Source: Oscillibacter valericigenes
GTDB taxonomy: Bacteria > Bacillota > Clostridia > Oscillospirales > Oscillospiraceae
Assembly (NCBI RefSeq): GCF_016902445.1
Contig: NZ_JACSNX010000007.1
Span: 1-64,000, forward strand
Direction of reading: 5' to 3'
Length of the DNA stretch: 64,000 nucleotides
Shown: positions 1-8,044 of the stretch, piece by piece
Numbering within the stretch: position 1 is the stretch's first letter
How the letters are laid out: every line of letters starts with the position of its first letter
The notes under the pieces: generated by a model
Seen by the model: the letters and a program-made list of their open reading frames with translations, nothing else
Told to the model about the DNA's origin: nothing
Databases searched by the model: none
Position numbers and translations under genes: made by a program

Positions 1-163
1 GGCGGGGATCCGCCCCCCCCCCGGACGAATCCGCCGGATCGGGACGGCATTTGAATTTTGAACGCCCAAGGAGTTTTGTTCCCTTCACACGGCACACATA
101 CCGTGGCTAGCCGTTATACCCGTATCTGCGCCGGGCTGTCAGGAACGGACACCTCGTTTGTTC
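1..163 (-). ncRNA. 5' leader running out of the window, possibly infC/L20-type
   Basis: No open frame with an SD is visible in the first 350 bases. A good minus-strand promoter at 171-199 would start a transcript near 164 that runs toward base 1. The RNA has several short inverted segments, including a GAAC/GUUC pair at about 70-90. In many Firmicutes infC-rpmI-rplT follows thrS and begins with a ribosomal-protein leader. The position after thrS suggests that; the leader identity is inference and no infC codons are inside the window. Confidence 0.4.
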
Positions 164-170
164 ATGATGG

Positions 171-199
171 ATTGTATCAGAGCAAAAATCCTTTTTCAA
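171..199 (-). promoter_or_regulatory. Sigma-A promoter reading toward base 1
   Basis: On the minus strand TTGAAA (194-199) and TACAAT (171-176) are separated by exactly 17 bases. It lies downstream of the thrS terminator and so starts a separate transcript. Confidence 0.7.
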
Positions 200-352
200 G
201 AGCTTCAAATGATTTGTAACACAGCCGTAACAAAAGCCGTGTATGGATTATGGAAACCGGTTTTTGGAGATCCCTGGATGGAAAGACTGGCATTTTTTCT
301 ATATTCAGCGGGCATTTCGGCCGTTGATGCACGGTTTTGTGCAACAAAAGCG

Positions 353-392
353 AAGAAAACCTCCCCGGCGGGCACATGGTCCGCCGGGGAGG
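353..392 (-). terminator. Terminator of thrS
   Basis: A perfect 12-bp stem (360-371 with 381-392) with a 9-nt loop is followed on the minus strand by TTTTC. Confidence 0.85.
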
Positions 393-468
393 CAAGAGAT
401 ATGATTTGAAATGTCCCGCAGCCGTCACATTCGCCGGGGACGCCGGGCGGCTGTCCAGGAAAACCGCT

Positions 469-2235
469 TTACCAGATGGCCTTGGTGTCCACGTCCTGCT
501 TCAGGCGGGCAGTGAAGTCCGCCAGGGACATGGCCCCCAGGTCCTCGCCGGTCCGCAGGCGGACGGAGACGGTCTGGTTCTCCATGTCCCGGTCGCCCAC
601 CACCAGCATGTAGGGGATCTTCTCCAGGGTGGCCTCCCGGATCTTCTTGCCGATCTTCTCGTTGCGGCCGTCCACTTCCACCCGGAAGCCGGCGCCGTCC
701 AGCTGCTTTGCGATCTCATCGGCATACCCCAGGGCACGGTCTGTAATGGGCAGGACCTTCACCTGCACCGGGTTCAGCCACACGGGGAAGGCGCCGGCGA
801 AGTGCTCGGTGATGACGCCGATGAACCGCTCGATGGAGCCCAGCACTACCCGGTGGATCATGACGGGGCGGTGCTTCTCGCCGTCCTCGCCCACATACTC
901 CAGCTCGAACCGCTCGGGCAGCTGGGAGTCCAGCTGGATGGTGCCGCACTGCCAGGTGCGGCCCAGTGAGTCGGCCAGATGGAAGTCCAGCTTGGGGCCG
1001 TAGAAGGCGCCGTCCCCCTCGTTGACGGTGAACTCCTTGCCCATGTCGGTGATGGCGTTCTTCAGGATGTCCTGGTTGTGTTCCCACTGCTCCACGGTGC
1101 CGATGTGGTCCTCGGGCATAGTGCTCAGCTCGATGGCATAGCTCAGGCCGAAGGTGGAGTACACCTCGTCAAACAGGCGCACCGTCTCCTGGATCACGTC
1201 CTTGAGCTGGTCGGGGGTCATGAAGATGTGGGCGTCGTCCTGGTTGAAGCAGCGCACCCGGAACAGGCCGTGGAGGGCGCCGGACAGCTCGTGACGGTGG
1301 ACCAGACCGATCTCACCCACCCGCAGGGGCAGCTCCCGGTAGGAGTGGGGCTCGCTGGCGTAGACCAGCATGCCGCCGGGGCAGTTCATGGGCTTGATGG
1401 CGTAATCCTCCTCGTCGATGACGGTGGTGTACATATTCTGCTTGTAGTGGTCCCAGTGACCGGACCGCTCCCACAGCTGCCGGTTCAGGATGATGGGGGT
1501 GGAGATCTCCACATAGCCGTACTTCTTGTGGACCTGCCGCCAGTAGTCCAGCAGGGTGTTCTTCAGCGTCATGCCCTTGGGCAGGAAGAAGGGGAAGCCG
1601 GGGCCCTCGTCCCGGAGCATGAACAGGCCCAGCTCCTTGCCCAGCTTCCGGTGGTCCCGCTTCTTGGCCTCCTCGATGCGCTGCAGGTAGGCGTCCAGCT
1701 CATCCTTCTTGGGGAAGGCGATGCCGTAGATGCGCTGCAGCGTCTCCCGGTTGGAGTCGCCCCGCCAGTAGGCGGCGTTGCAGGCGGTCAGCTTCAGGGC
1801 GTTGCCCTTGATGCGGCCGGTGGAGTCCAGATGGGGGCCGGCGCAGAGATCGGTGAACTCACCCTGCTTGTAGAAGGAGATGTGGGCGTCGGCGGGCAGG
1901 TCGTTGATGAGCTCCACCTTGTAGGGCTCGTTCTTTTCCTCCATGAACTTGAGGGCTTCCTCCCGGGGCAGCTCGAACCGCTCCAGCTTCAGCTTCTCCT
2001 TGCAGATCTTCCGCATCTCCGCCTCGATCTTCTCCAGGTGCTCCGGGGTGAAGGCGAAGGGGGCGTCCAGGTCGTAGTACCAGCCCTCGTCGATGGAGGG
2101 GCCGATGGCCAGCTTCACCTCCGGCCACAGGCGCTTCACAGCCTGGGCCATCACGTGGGAGCAGGTGTGCCAGTAGGTCTGGCGGTACTCCGGGTTGTCA
2201 AAGGTAAATTCGTTGTTCTTCACTTCTTCAGACAT
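469..2235 (-). CDS. thrS: Threonyl-tRNA synthetase lacking the TGS domain
   Basis: Charges tRNA-Thr with threonine in the cytoplasm. The 588-residue protein opens almost directly with the editing-domain HxxxH motif (HTCSHVMAQ, about residue 20) and has CAGPHLDSTG, the class II catalytic core (MNCPGGM, RVRCFNQDDAH) and the C-terminal anticodon-binding domain. Most bacterial ThrRS are about 640 residues with an N-terminal TGS domain; that domain is absent here. The ATG at 2235 is chosen because AAAGGAGG lies just upstream; an in-frame extension upstream would overlap the T-box terminator and has no SD. Expression is controlled by the T-box leader at 2268-2525. Identification is secure; only the missing TGS domain is unusual. 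Confidence 0.97.
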   Translation of the reverse strand: MSEEVKNNEFTFDNPEYRQTYWHTCSHVMAQAVKRLWPEVKLAIGPSIDEGWYYDLDAPFAFTPEHLEKIEAEMRKICKEKLKLERFELPREEALKFMEEKNEPYKVELINDLPADAHISFYKQGEFTDLCAGPHLDSTGRIKGNALKLTACNAAYWRGDSNRETLQRIYGIAFPKKDELDAYLQRIEEAKKRDHRKLGKELGLFMLRDEGPGFPFFLPKGMTLKNTLLDYWRQVHKKYGYVEISTPIILNRQLWERSGHWDHYKQNMYTTVIDEEDYAIKPMNCPGGMLVYASEPHSYRELPLRVGEIGLVHRHELSGALHGLFRVRCFNQDDAHIFMTPDQLKDVIQETVRLFDEVYSTFGLSYAIELSTMPEDHIGTVEQWEHNQDILKNAITDMGKEFTVNEGDGAFYGPKLDFHLADSLGRTWQCGTIQLDSQLPERFELEYVGEDGEKHRPVMIHRVVLGSIERFIGVITEHFAGAFPVWLNPVQVKVLPITDRALGYADEIAKQLDGAGFRVEVDGRNEKIGKKIREATLEKIPYMLVVGDRDMENQTVSVRLRTGEDLGAMSLADFTARLKQDVDTKAIW

Positions 2236-2267
2236 GGTTGATCCTCCTTTGATGTGAGGGGCAGAAA

Positions 2268-2525
2268 GCAAAAATCCCACCCCTGAATGATCAGGGGTGG
2301 GATACAAAGTCGTATTCCACGGTTCCACCCTGCTTGCACCCTATTTTATATAGGATGCCGCTCGTGTCCTCTGTAACGGGAGGTCCCGTCCCAGCCTACA
2401 TATCGGTGGGCGGCTCCAAGGCGGTGGCTGATCCCCGGGCTCCGACCAGGGCCGCTTGCAGCCGCGGCGGCCCCTCTCTGCTGCCTTGCCCGGACAGCGT
2501 CCTTTTCAATGCCTTTTTCTTGACA
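2268..2525 (-). ncRNA. T-box leader of thrS (tRNA-Thr sensing)
   Basis: The minus-strand leader carries the T-box core GGGTGGAACCGTGG (plus 2317-2330), the F-box-like CCCGUUAC element, and a terminator with a 13-bp stem (2274-2286 with 2291-2303) followed by AUUUUUG. An ACC threonine codon just 5' of the conserved GUAGGC segment is the likely specifier. T-boxes bind uncharged tRNA and open the antiterminator, so thrS should rise on threonine starvation. Confidence 0.9.
2270..2303 (-). terminator. Conditional terminator of the thrS T-box
   Basis: The stem 2274-2286/2291-2303 with a 4-nt loop is followed by a U run on the minus strand. It lies 35 bases before the thrS ATG and its 5' side competes with the T-box antiterminator. 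Confidence 0.85.
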
Positions 2526-2531
2526 AAGCCC

Positions 2532-2560
2532 AATATAGCACGGGGATTTCGCCTTGTCAA
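2532..2560 (-). promoter_or_regulatory. Promoter of the thrS T-box transcript
   Basis: TTGACA (2555-2560) and TATATT (2532-2537) on the minus strand are 17 bases apart. Confidence 0.85.
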
Positions 2561-2591
2561 GTGGCGAAATCCGGTTTTCCGCCGGGGATCG

Positions 2592-3584
2592 TCAGGTCCC
2601 CAGCCACAGGATGTCCCGGGCCACCGGGGTGTAGAACAGCCGCTCCACCTCCGCCCGGTCCCGGGTCTGGCCCAGGATCCACATGAGCTTGGCCACCACG
2701 GCCTCGGTGGTCATGTCATAGGCCTCCAGCACCCCCAGGTCGCTCTTCAGCCGGTAGCCCACGTGGTAGACCCCCAGGTCGCTGCCCTCGCTGGCCACCT
2801 GGGTGGTGAGCACCACGATCTTCCCTGCCTCCATCCAATGGCGGACGCAGTCGTAGAAGCCCCCCGCCTCCGGCAGGCCGCCCACGCCGAAGCTCTCGAT
2901 GATCAGGGCGTCGTTCCGCTCCAGCAGGAAGTCCGCCGCCTCCCGGCCGGCGCCGGGCACCAGCTTCAGCAGGGCCACCCTCGGGTCCAGGCGGTCGTAG
3001 AACACCGGCGCCGGGCCGCAGTCCTGGTGGATGTAGCGCAGCAGCACGCCGTCCCTCAGCACAGCCAGCTCCGGGTGGTTGATGCTGGAAAAGGCCTGAA
3101 AGCTCTTGGACCGGGTCTTCCGGGCCCGGGTCCCCAGGATCACTCTTCCGTTGAACACGATGGACACGCCCGGCAGGTCCGCCGCCGCGCAGCGGAAGGC
3201 GTCCGTCAAATTCACCTTGGAGTCCGTGGAGTCAAAGCCGATGGGCTTCTGGGCGCCGGTCAGCACGATGGGCTTGGGGCTCGCCTGGATCAGATAGCTG
3301 AGGGCCGCCGCTGTATAGGCCATGGTGTCCGTGCCGTGGGTGATGACGAATCCGTCATAGCGGCCGTATCGTTCCCGGATGCAGGCGGCGATCTCCAGCC
3401 AGTTGGCCGGCGTCATGTTGGTGCTGTCCAGATTCAGCAGCTGAACGCAGTCCGCATGGCAGATCTCCGAGATCGCCGGCAGGTGGGAGAGCAGCTGCTC
3501 CGTGGTCAGCTCCGGCGCCAGACCGCTGTCCGTCACCTCGGAGGCGATGGTGCCGCCGGTGCCGATCAGCAGGATGGTCTTCAT
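2592..3584 (-). CDS. ansA: Type I (cytoplasmic) L-asparaginase
   Basis: Hydrolyses L-asparagine to aspartate and ammonia. The 330-residue protein starts MKTILLIGTGGTIAS, the first catalytic-threonine loop of asparaginases, and has the second signature VITHGTDTMAYT near residue 80. There is no signal peptide, which fits the cytoplasmic AnsA type. The ATG at 3584 follows AAGGAGGGG; a longer upstream frame is only glycine/proline-rich antisense noise over the neighbouring gene. It lies 14 bases after yhaO in an operon with ybaK and ymdB; the mix does not point to one pathway. Archaeal GatD is the main alternative, but this is shorter and bacterial in context. Confidence 0.93.
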   Translation of the reverse strand: MKTILLIGTGGTIASEVTDSGLAPELTTEQLLSHLPAISEICHADCVQLLNLDSTNMTPANWLEIAACIRERYGRYDGFVITHGTDTMAYTAAALSYLIQASPKPIVLTGAQKPIGFDSTDSKVNLTDAFRCAAADLPGVSIVFNGRVILGTRARKTRSKSFQAFSSINHPELAVLRDGVLLRYIHQDCGPAPVFYDRLDPRVALLKLVPGAGREAADFLLERNDALIIESFGVGGLPEAGGFYDCVRHWMEAGKIVVLTTQVASEGSDLGVYHVGYRLKSDLGVLEAYDMTTEAVVAKLMWILGQTRDRAEVERLFYTPVARDILWLGT

Positions 3585-3598
3585 AGCGCAGCCCCTCC

Positions 3599-4696
3599 TT
3601 ATCCCAGGTCCCGGTGGTCCAGGGCCGCCAGGCCGAACCGGGCCGCCAGGTCGATCTCCGCCCGGGCCGCCTCGTCCTCCGCCGCCTCCCGGCGGGCCAG
3701 CAGCTCCCGGAGGAACAAACCCCGCAGGGAGTCCTCCCCCGCCCGCTGCCACAGATCCTCCGCCATGCGGGTCCGGTCCCGGACCTCCAGCGTGTCGAAG
3801 CGGTCCGCCAGAGCCTCCCGCAGCGCCGCAGCGCCGGCGCCGCCCTCGGCCGTCTCGCCGGTGAGGAGGATCCGGTACAGGTCCCCCGCCGTATCCGGCG
3901 GCAGGGCCGCCTCCACGGCGGTCCGGGGATCCTTTCCTGTGACGTCCACCTCTAAAATCTCATACCGGTGCCGGGCAAAGGGCACAAAGGCCAGCGACAC
4001 CTCGCCGCTGTCAGAGATCGTGCCCTCATAAAAGCCCTTCTCCCCCAGCTCGTCGAAGCCCCGACCCTCCAGACAGCCGGGCCAGGCGCAGACGGTCCGG
4101 CCCAGCGTCAGAGGCTCCATCCGCTTGTGGACGTGGCCCAGGGCCAGATAGGCAAGGCCGCTGGCCGATACCTCTTCCCGCCGGATGGGGTCATACCGGT
4201 CCTCCGCTCCGTCCAGCTCCCCGTGGAGCAGGCCGATGTGGACCTTCCCGTCCGCCGGGGCGGTGAAGCCCGCCAGCAGGCTCTCCGGCTGGTCCGGCCC
4301 GGTGAAGGCCGCGCCGTGGACCACCAGATCCAGCTCCGGCACCTCCGCCGCCGTCATGGCTCTCTCCCGGAACACGGTCACGTTCTCCGGCCAGGTCTCC
4401 GTCTCCCAGGGGCTGCCGGGGCCGTACCAGTCGTGGTTGCCGGGGGCGACGAACACCCGGGCCCGCATCTGCCCCAAAGCCGCAGCCAGCTGCTCCCCTG
4501 TCTCCCGGAAGGGACTGGCGCTGTCAAACAGGTCTCCCGCCAGCAGCACCAGGTCGATGTCATGCCCATTCACATAGTCCGCCAGACGGAACAGCAGCTC
4601 CCGGCTCTCTCTCCGCCGCTCCGCCGCCCGCTGGGCCGGCAGGGCGCCGAAGGCGCTGTCCAGATGGAAGTCCGCCCCGTGCAGAAACCGGATCAT
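3599..4696 (-). CDS. yhaO: SbcD/YhaO-like metallophosphoesterase (DNA repair exonuclease family)
   Basis: Calcineurin-type phosphoesterase of the Mre11/SbcD/YhaO group, 365 residues. The metal-binding motifs are visible in order: GADFHLDS (residues 6-13), LLAGDLFDS, APGNHDWYG, LLHGELDG and LGHVHKR, followed by a C-terminal cap domain. YhaO usually works with an SMC-like partner YhaN; none is adjacent here, so the role in DNA end processing is by family only. The ATG at 4696 overlaps the ybaK stop as ATGA, indicating translational coupling; this decides the start. Confidence 0.85.
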   Translation of the reverse strand: MIRFLHGADFHLDSAFGALPAQRAAERRRESRELLFRLADYVNGHDIDLVLLAGDLFDSASPFRETGEQLAAALGQMRARVFVAPGNHDWYGPGSPWETETWPENVTVFRERAMTAAEVPELDLVVHGAAFTGPDQPESLLAGFTAPADGKVHIGLLHGELDGAEDRYDPIRREEVSASGLAYLALGHVHKRMEPLTLGRTVCAWPGCLEGRGFDELGEKGFYEGTISDSGEVSLAFVPFARHRYEILEVDVTGKDPRTAVEAALPPDTAGDLYRILLTGETAEGGAGAAALREALADRFDTLEVRDRTRMAEDLWQRAGEDSLRGLFLRELLARREAAEDEAARAEIDLAARFGLAALDHRDLG

Positions 4697-5181
4697 CCCT
4701 GCTTCTCGGGCCGCCAGCCCTTGCACACGTCCACCCATTCCACGAAGTTGGAGGCGTACCGCTCCAGCTCGTCGCAGGTCATCTCCACGGCGCTGTTGTC
4801 ACTGCCCGCGGCGGGGAACACCGTGCTGAACCGCTTCAGAGACGCATCCAGATAGACCTTCACATCCTCCGGCAGGGCGAAGGGGCAGACGCCGCCCACG
4901 TCATGGCCGATCCAGTCATGGGCCTCCTCATGGGTCAGCATCTTGGCCTTGGTGTGGAACTGGGCCTTGTAGCGGCTGTTATCCACCTTGGCATCTCCCG
5001 CCACCACGATGATGATGGGCTTGTCCTCCACCTTGAAGCTGAGACTCTTGGCGATGCGGGCGCCCTCCACCCCCACGGCCACCGCCGCCAGCTCCACCGT
5101 GGCAGAGGACACGTCGAACTCCCGGATCCGGTCCTCGATGCCCAGGGGCTTGAAGTAGGCTCTGACTTTTTCAATCGACAT
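4693..5181 (-). CDS. ybaK: YbaK/EbsC-family aminoacyl-tRNA deacylase
   Basis: A 162-residue YbaK/EbsC-domain protein, the family that removes mischarged amino acids from tRNA (for example Cys or Ala from tRNA-Pro). The core KSLSFKVEDKPIIIVVAGD and the GGVCPFALPE turn fit the family; the exact substrate cannot be read from sequence. The ATG at 5181 is preceded by GAGAGGAA. Its stop overlaps the yhaO start (ATGA). It lies 72 bases downstream of ymdB and is probably in the same transcript. Confidence 0.88.
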   Translation of the reverse strand: MSIEKVRAYFKPLGIEDRIREFDVSSATVELAAVAVGVEGARIAKSLSFKVEDKPIIIVVAGDAKVDNSRYKAQFHTKAKMLTHEEAHDWIGHDVGGVCPFALPEDVKVYLDASLKRFSTVFPAAGSDNSAVEMTCDELERYASNFVEWVDVCKGWRPEKQG

Positions 5182-5253
5182 GATGGTTCGTTCCTCTCTA
5201 TTATAAAATAGTGTAAGATCTGTCCTATGCCGCGCGTTTTCGGACAATCCCGC

Positions 5254-6027
5254 TCAGCGGATGTCGATGCGCTCCACGGCGGTGCACAGCCCGGTGGCGC
5301 TGTCCAGGGTGAAGATGGCCCCCTGGAGCTTGGCCGGTCCCTCCGGCGCCCGGTAGCGGCCGGGCAGCCCCCCCAAGAATCCCTCCACCGACTGGCGGGG
5401 GTCGATGCCCAGCACCGACTCGATGACGCCGGTCATCCCCAGGTCCGTGATATAGCCCGTGCCCTTGGGGCACACCCGCTCGTCAGCGGTGGGCACGTGG
5501 GTGTGGGTCCCCCACAGGGCGGAGACCCGCCCGTCCAGATAGTAGCTCATGGCCAGCTTCTCGCTGGTGGCCTCGGCGTGGAAGTCCACCAGGGTGAAGT
5601 CCGCCTCCCCCTCTTCCAGCAGCCGGTCCGCCGCTGTAAAGGGGTTGTCCGCTCCCCAGGCCAGGTCGCACCGGCCGATCAGGTTCAGCACCCGGATGCG
5701 GACCCGGCCCAGGTCGTAGATCCCGCAGCCCCGCCCCGGGGCCCGGCCGGTGTAGTTGGCGGGCCGCAGCAGCCAGGGGGCGTCCTCCAGGAAGTCGGCG
5801 ATCTGGCTCTTGCCGAAGGCGTGGTTCCCCAGGGTCACCACGTCTGCGCCGGCGTCGTAGATCCGCTCCGCCTGCTCCGCCGTCAGCCCCACGCCGGCGG
5901 CGTTCTCTCCGTTCACCACGGTAAAGTCGATGGCCTTCCACTTCTGCAGGGGCCGCAGGTGCCGCTCCAGATGGCGGAGACCCGGCTCCATCACCACGTC
6001 TCCCACCGCCAGAATGTGATATTCCAT
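5254..6027 (-). CDS. ymdB: YmdB-like metallophosphoesterase
   Basis: A 257-residue phosphoesterase of the YmdB family, which in Bacillus hydrolyses 2',3'-cyclic nucleotides and affects RNA turnover and biofilm choice. Metal-ligand motifs are VGDVVMEPG near the N-terminus, VVNGENAAG, TLGNHAFGK, VDFHAEATSEK and GTHTHVPTADE. The ATG at 6027 follows GGGGGCG; an upstream in-frame ATG overlaps the promoter. It is the first gene of ymdB-ybaK-yhaO-ansA and is divergent from a LysR regulator. Confidence 0.92.
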   Translation of the reverse strand: MEYHILAVGDVVMEPGLRHLERHLRPLQKWKAIDFTVVNGENAAGVGLTAEQAERIYDAGADVVTLGNHAFGKSQIADFLEDAPWLLRPANYTGRAPGRGCGIYDLGRVRIRVLNLIGRCDLAWGADNPFTAADRLLEEGEADFTLVDFHAEATSEKLAMSYYLDGRVSALWGTHTHVPTADERVCPKGTGYITDLGMTGVIESVLGIDPRQSVEGFLGGLPGRYRAPEGPAKLQGAIFTLDSATGLCTAVERIDIR

Positions 6028-6060
6028 ATACGCGCCCCCGTTTCTGCGATCTAATGGTTT

Positions 6061-6089
6061 AGTATAACAAAAACCGCCCGGATTGGAAA
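6061..6089 (-). promoter_or_regulatory. Promoter of the ymdB operon
   Basis: TTTCCA (6084-6089) and TATACT (6061-6066) on the minus strand are 17 bases apart, 34 bases before the ymdB ATG. Confidence 0.65.
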
Positions 6090-6115
6090 GGTCCTTCAAA
6101 AATTTTTCTCTCCGG

Positions 6116-6144
6116 TTGCGTTTCCTCCGGTCATCCCTTATAAT
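6116..6144 (+). promoter_or_regulatory. Promoter of the lysR-TRIC operon
   Basis: TTGCGT (6116-6121) and TATAAT (6139-6144) are 17 bases apart. The sequence just downstream (about 6154-6172) holds an ATC-N13-GAT interrupted palindrome that could be a LysR autoregulatory site; that part is inference. Confidence 0.65.
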
Positions 6145-6189
6145 GGTTCCGGCATCTATTAGAAATTCTGATTACTGGAGGAATGGTCC

Positions 6190-7077
6190 ATGGCGGTGAA
6201 ACTGGAGCTGTACCGGGTCTTCAAAGAGGTGGCGGAGACGGGCAACATCTCCCTGGCGGCGAAAAACCTTTACATCTCCCAGTCGGCGGTGAGCCAGTCC
6301 GTCAAGCAGCTGGAGACGGCACTTCAGGCCCGGCTGTTCGCCCGCAGTCCCCGGGGCGTCTCCCTCACCTGGGAGGGGCAGATGCTCTACCAGTACGTCC
6401 GCAGCGCCCTGGGCCTGCTGGCCACGGGGGAGGACAAGCTGTCCCAGGCCCAGCAGCTGCTGCTGGGGACGCTGACCATCGGCGCCAGCGACACGGTCAC
6501 CAGCTTTTTCCTGACGCCGTTTCTGGAGACGTTCCACCGTCAGCACCCGGGCATCCGGCTGAAGATCGTCAGCGGCCGCAGCGCCAAGGTGCTGAGCATG
6601 CTGCGGTCCGGCGCCGTGGACATCGCCTTCGCCTCCTCCCCGTCGGAGCCCGGACTGTCCACCTGGTCCTGCTTCGCCACCCACTCCGTGTTCGTGGCCG
6701 GCAGCGGCTATGACTGCGACTTCGACCACGTGTACACCCGGCAGGAGATCGCGGACTTCCCCCTGATCCTGCTGGAGCGCAAGGCCAGCAGCCGGGTGTT
6801 TCTGGAGCAGTACTTCCTGCAGAGCGGCATCACTCTGACGCCGGAGATCGAGCTCTCCTCCCGCAGCCTGCTGGTATCCCTGGCCAAGATCGGGCTGGGC
6901 GTGGCCGGCGTGACGCTGGAGTTCGTGCAGGACGCCCTGCTCAGCGGGGACATCCGCCTGCTGAAGACGGACTTCACCATCCCCTCCCGCAGCGTGGACA
7001 TGTGCACCCTGCAGGACGTGTCCCCAACTGCTGCGGCCGCCGCCTTTATGGAGATGGTCCGCAGAGAGGCCCGGTGA
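6190..7077 (+). CDS. LysR-family transcriptional regulator
   Basis: A 295-residue LysR regulator: N-terminal winged HTH (ISLAAKNLYISQSAVSQSVK, residues 17-36) and a C-terminal substrate-binding domain starting around residue 90 (LLGTLTIGASDT). The effector is unknown; the domain resembles the CysL/CysB-type. The ATG at 6190 has GGAGGAATGGTCC upstream. Only 4 bases separate it from the TRIC gene, so the two are co-transcribed; it is divergent from ymdB and may control both directions. Confidence 0.93.
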   Translation: MAVKLELYRVFKEVAETGNISLAAKNLYISQSAVSQSVKQLETALQARLFARSPRGVSLTWEGQMLYQYVRSALGLLATGEDKLSQAQQLLLGTLTIGASDTVTSFFLTPFLETFHRQHPGIRLKIVSGRSAKVLSMLRSGAVDIAFASSPSEPGLSTWSCFATHSVFVAGSGYDCDFDHVYTRQEIADFPLILLERKASSRVFLEQYFLQSGITLTPEIELSSRSLLVSLAKIGLGVAGVTLEFVQDALLSGDIRLLKTDFTIPSRSVDMCTLQDVSPTAAAAAFMEMVRREAR

Positions 7078-7081
7078 CTGC

Positions 7082-7711
7082 ATGGAGCGGCTGTTTTTGA
7101 TCCTGGAGCTGGCGGGCACCCTGGCCTTTGCCGCCTCCGGCGCCATCACCGGGCTGAAAAAGAACATGGACATCTTCGGCGTGTGCATCCTGGGTCTCAC
7201 CACCGCGGTGGGGGGCGGTGTCATCCGGGACGTGATCCTGGGCATCACCCCGCCCACCACCTTTCTGGATCCCATCTACGCGGTGGTGGCCCTGCTGACC
7301 TCTCTGGTGCTGTTCCTGCCCCGCATCCGGCGGCTGCTGATGTGGGACCAGCGGCTCTACGACCTGGTGCTGCTGATCATGGACTCCGCGGGGCTCGGCA
7401 TCTTCACCGTGGCGGGCATCCGCATCGCCTACCAGCAGGCGTCCCGGCCCACGCTGTTCCTGCTGGTGTTCGTGGGGGTGGTCACCGGCGTGGGCGGCGG
7501 CGTCCTGCGGGACGTGATGGCCGGGGACACGCCCTACATCTTCGTCAAACACGTCTACGCCTCCGCCTCCCTGGCCGGAGCACTGACCTGCGTGGGGCTG
7601 TGGCCCCTTGTGGGAGAGGCGGCGGCCATGCTCTGCGGCGGCGGGCTGGTCATCGCCATCCGCATCCTCTCCGCCCACTTCCGCTGGAATCTGCCCCACG
7701 CCCACGACTGA
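7082..7711 (+). CDS. TRIC/UPF0126-family membrane channel
   Basis: A 209-residue protein with about seven membrane segments and the two internal repeats of the UPF0126/TRIC family: LAGTLAFAASGAITG with GGGVIRDVILG in the first, and SAGLGIFTVAGI with GGGVLRDVMAG in the second. Relatives are trimeric cation channels, and some are proposed glycine transporters. It is the second gene of an operon with a LysR regulator, which suggests effector-controlled expression. Substrate is not determinable. Confidence 0.9.
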   Translation: MERLFLILELAGTLAFAASGAITGLKKNMDIFGVCILGLTTAVGGGVIRDVILGITPPTTFLDPIYAVVALLTSLVLFLPRIRRLLMWDQRLYDLVLLIMDSAGLGIFTVAGIRIAYQQASRPTLFLLVFVGVVTGVGGGVLRDVMAGDTPYIFVKHVYASASLAGALTCVGLWPLVGEAAAMLCGGGLVIAIRILSAHFRWNLPHAHD

Positions 7712-7719
7712 ACAGACAG

Positions 7720-7752
7720 AGGACCGCTCGAAAGAGCGGTCCTCATTTTTTC
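7720..7752 (+). terminator. Terminator after the TRIC gene
   Basis: An 11-bp perfect stem with a GAAA tetraloop (7720-7744) is followed by ATTTTTTC. The stop codon of the converging XRE gene (7743-7745) lies in its 3' arm. Confidence 0.9.
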
Positions 7753-7967
7753 GGGGGATAGGGCCTCTGCTCGTCCGTCAGCCCGGCAAGATAGTCCATG
7801 CTGGTCTCCAGCGCCAGGGCGATCCGTCGGCACTGTTCAAAGGTCATATTACGCTTCCCCGTCTCGATCTTGGAGTAGTCGCTCTGATCGATCCCCGTCA
7901 GCATCTGCATCTTGACCTGGGAGTACCCTTTGGCCTTTCGCAAGGCTCTCATTGGAGTCATCGTCAT
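7743..7967 (-). CDS. Small XRE-family HTH repressor
   Basis: A 74-residue single-domain Cro/C1-type regulator: AKGYSQVKMQMLTGIDQSDY is helix 2-3 of the HTH and KIETGKRNM continues it. The start is one of GTG 7970, ATG 7967 or ATG 7961; no SD decides, and 7967 is used. It is divergent from a 56-residue gene across 77 bases that contain a perfect 15-bp palindrome on the partner's -35 box, so it probably represses its partner and perhaps itself. Confidence 0.85.
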   Translation of the reverse strand: MTMTPMRALRKAKGYSQVKMQMLTGIDQSDYSKIETGKRNMTFEQCRRIALALETSMDYLAGLTDEQRPYPPKK

Positions 7968-7993
7968 CACCCAGAGAAATTATGCCCTGTTGA

Positions 7994-8008
7994 CCTATTG
8001 AAAATAGG
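7994..8008. promoter_or_regulatory. Palindromic operator between XRE and its partner
   Basis: CCTATTGAAAATAGG is a perfect inverted repeat with 6-bp arms and a 3-bp centre. It covers the -35 box (TTGAAA, 7998-8003) of the 8045 gene. A further ACCTAT half-site overlaps the -10 box at 8018-8023. Binding by the neighbouring XRE protein is inference. Confidence 0.6.
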
Positions 8009-8026
8009 GTGATTTGGACCTATAAT
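7998..8026 (+). promoter_or_regulatory. Promoter of the 56-aa gene
   Basis: TTGAAA (7998-8003) and TATAAT (8021-8026) are 17 bases apart, 13 bases before the SD GAGGTGA. Confidence 0.8.
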
Positions 8027-8044
8027 AAATATGAGGTGATGACC

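Noticed and set aside
158..428. Short open frames near the left edge
   Set aside because: They cross the minus-strand promoter and the thrS terminator and have no SD.
979..2241. 420-codon open frame opposite thrS
   Set aside because: Gly/Val/Leu/His-rich antisense shadow caused by high G+C; no SD or family, and thrS is certain on the other strand.
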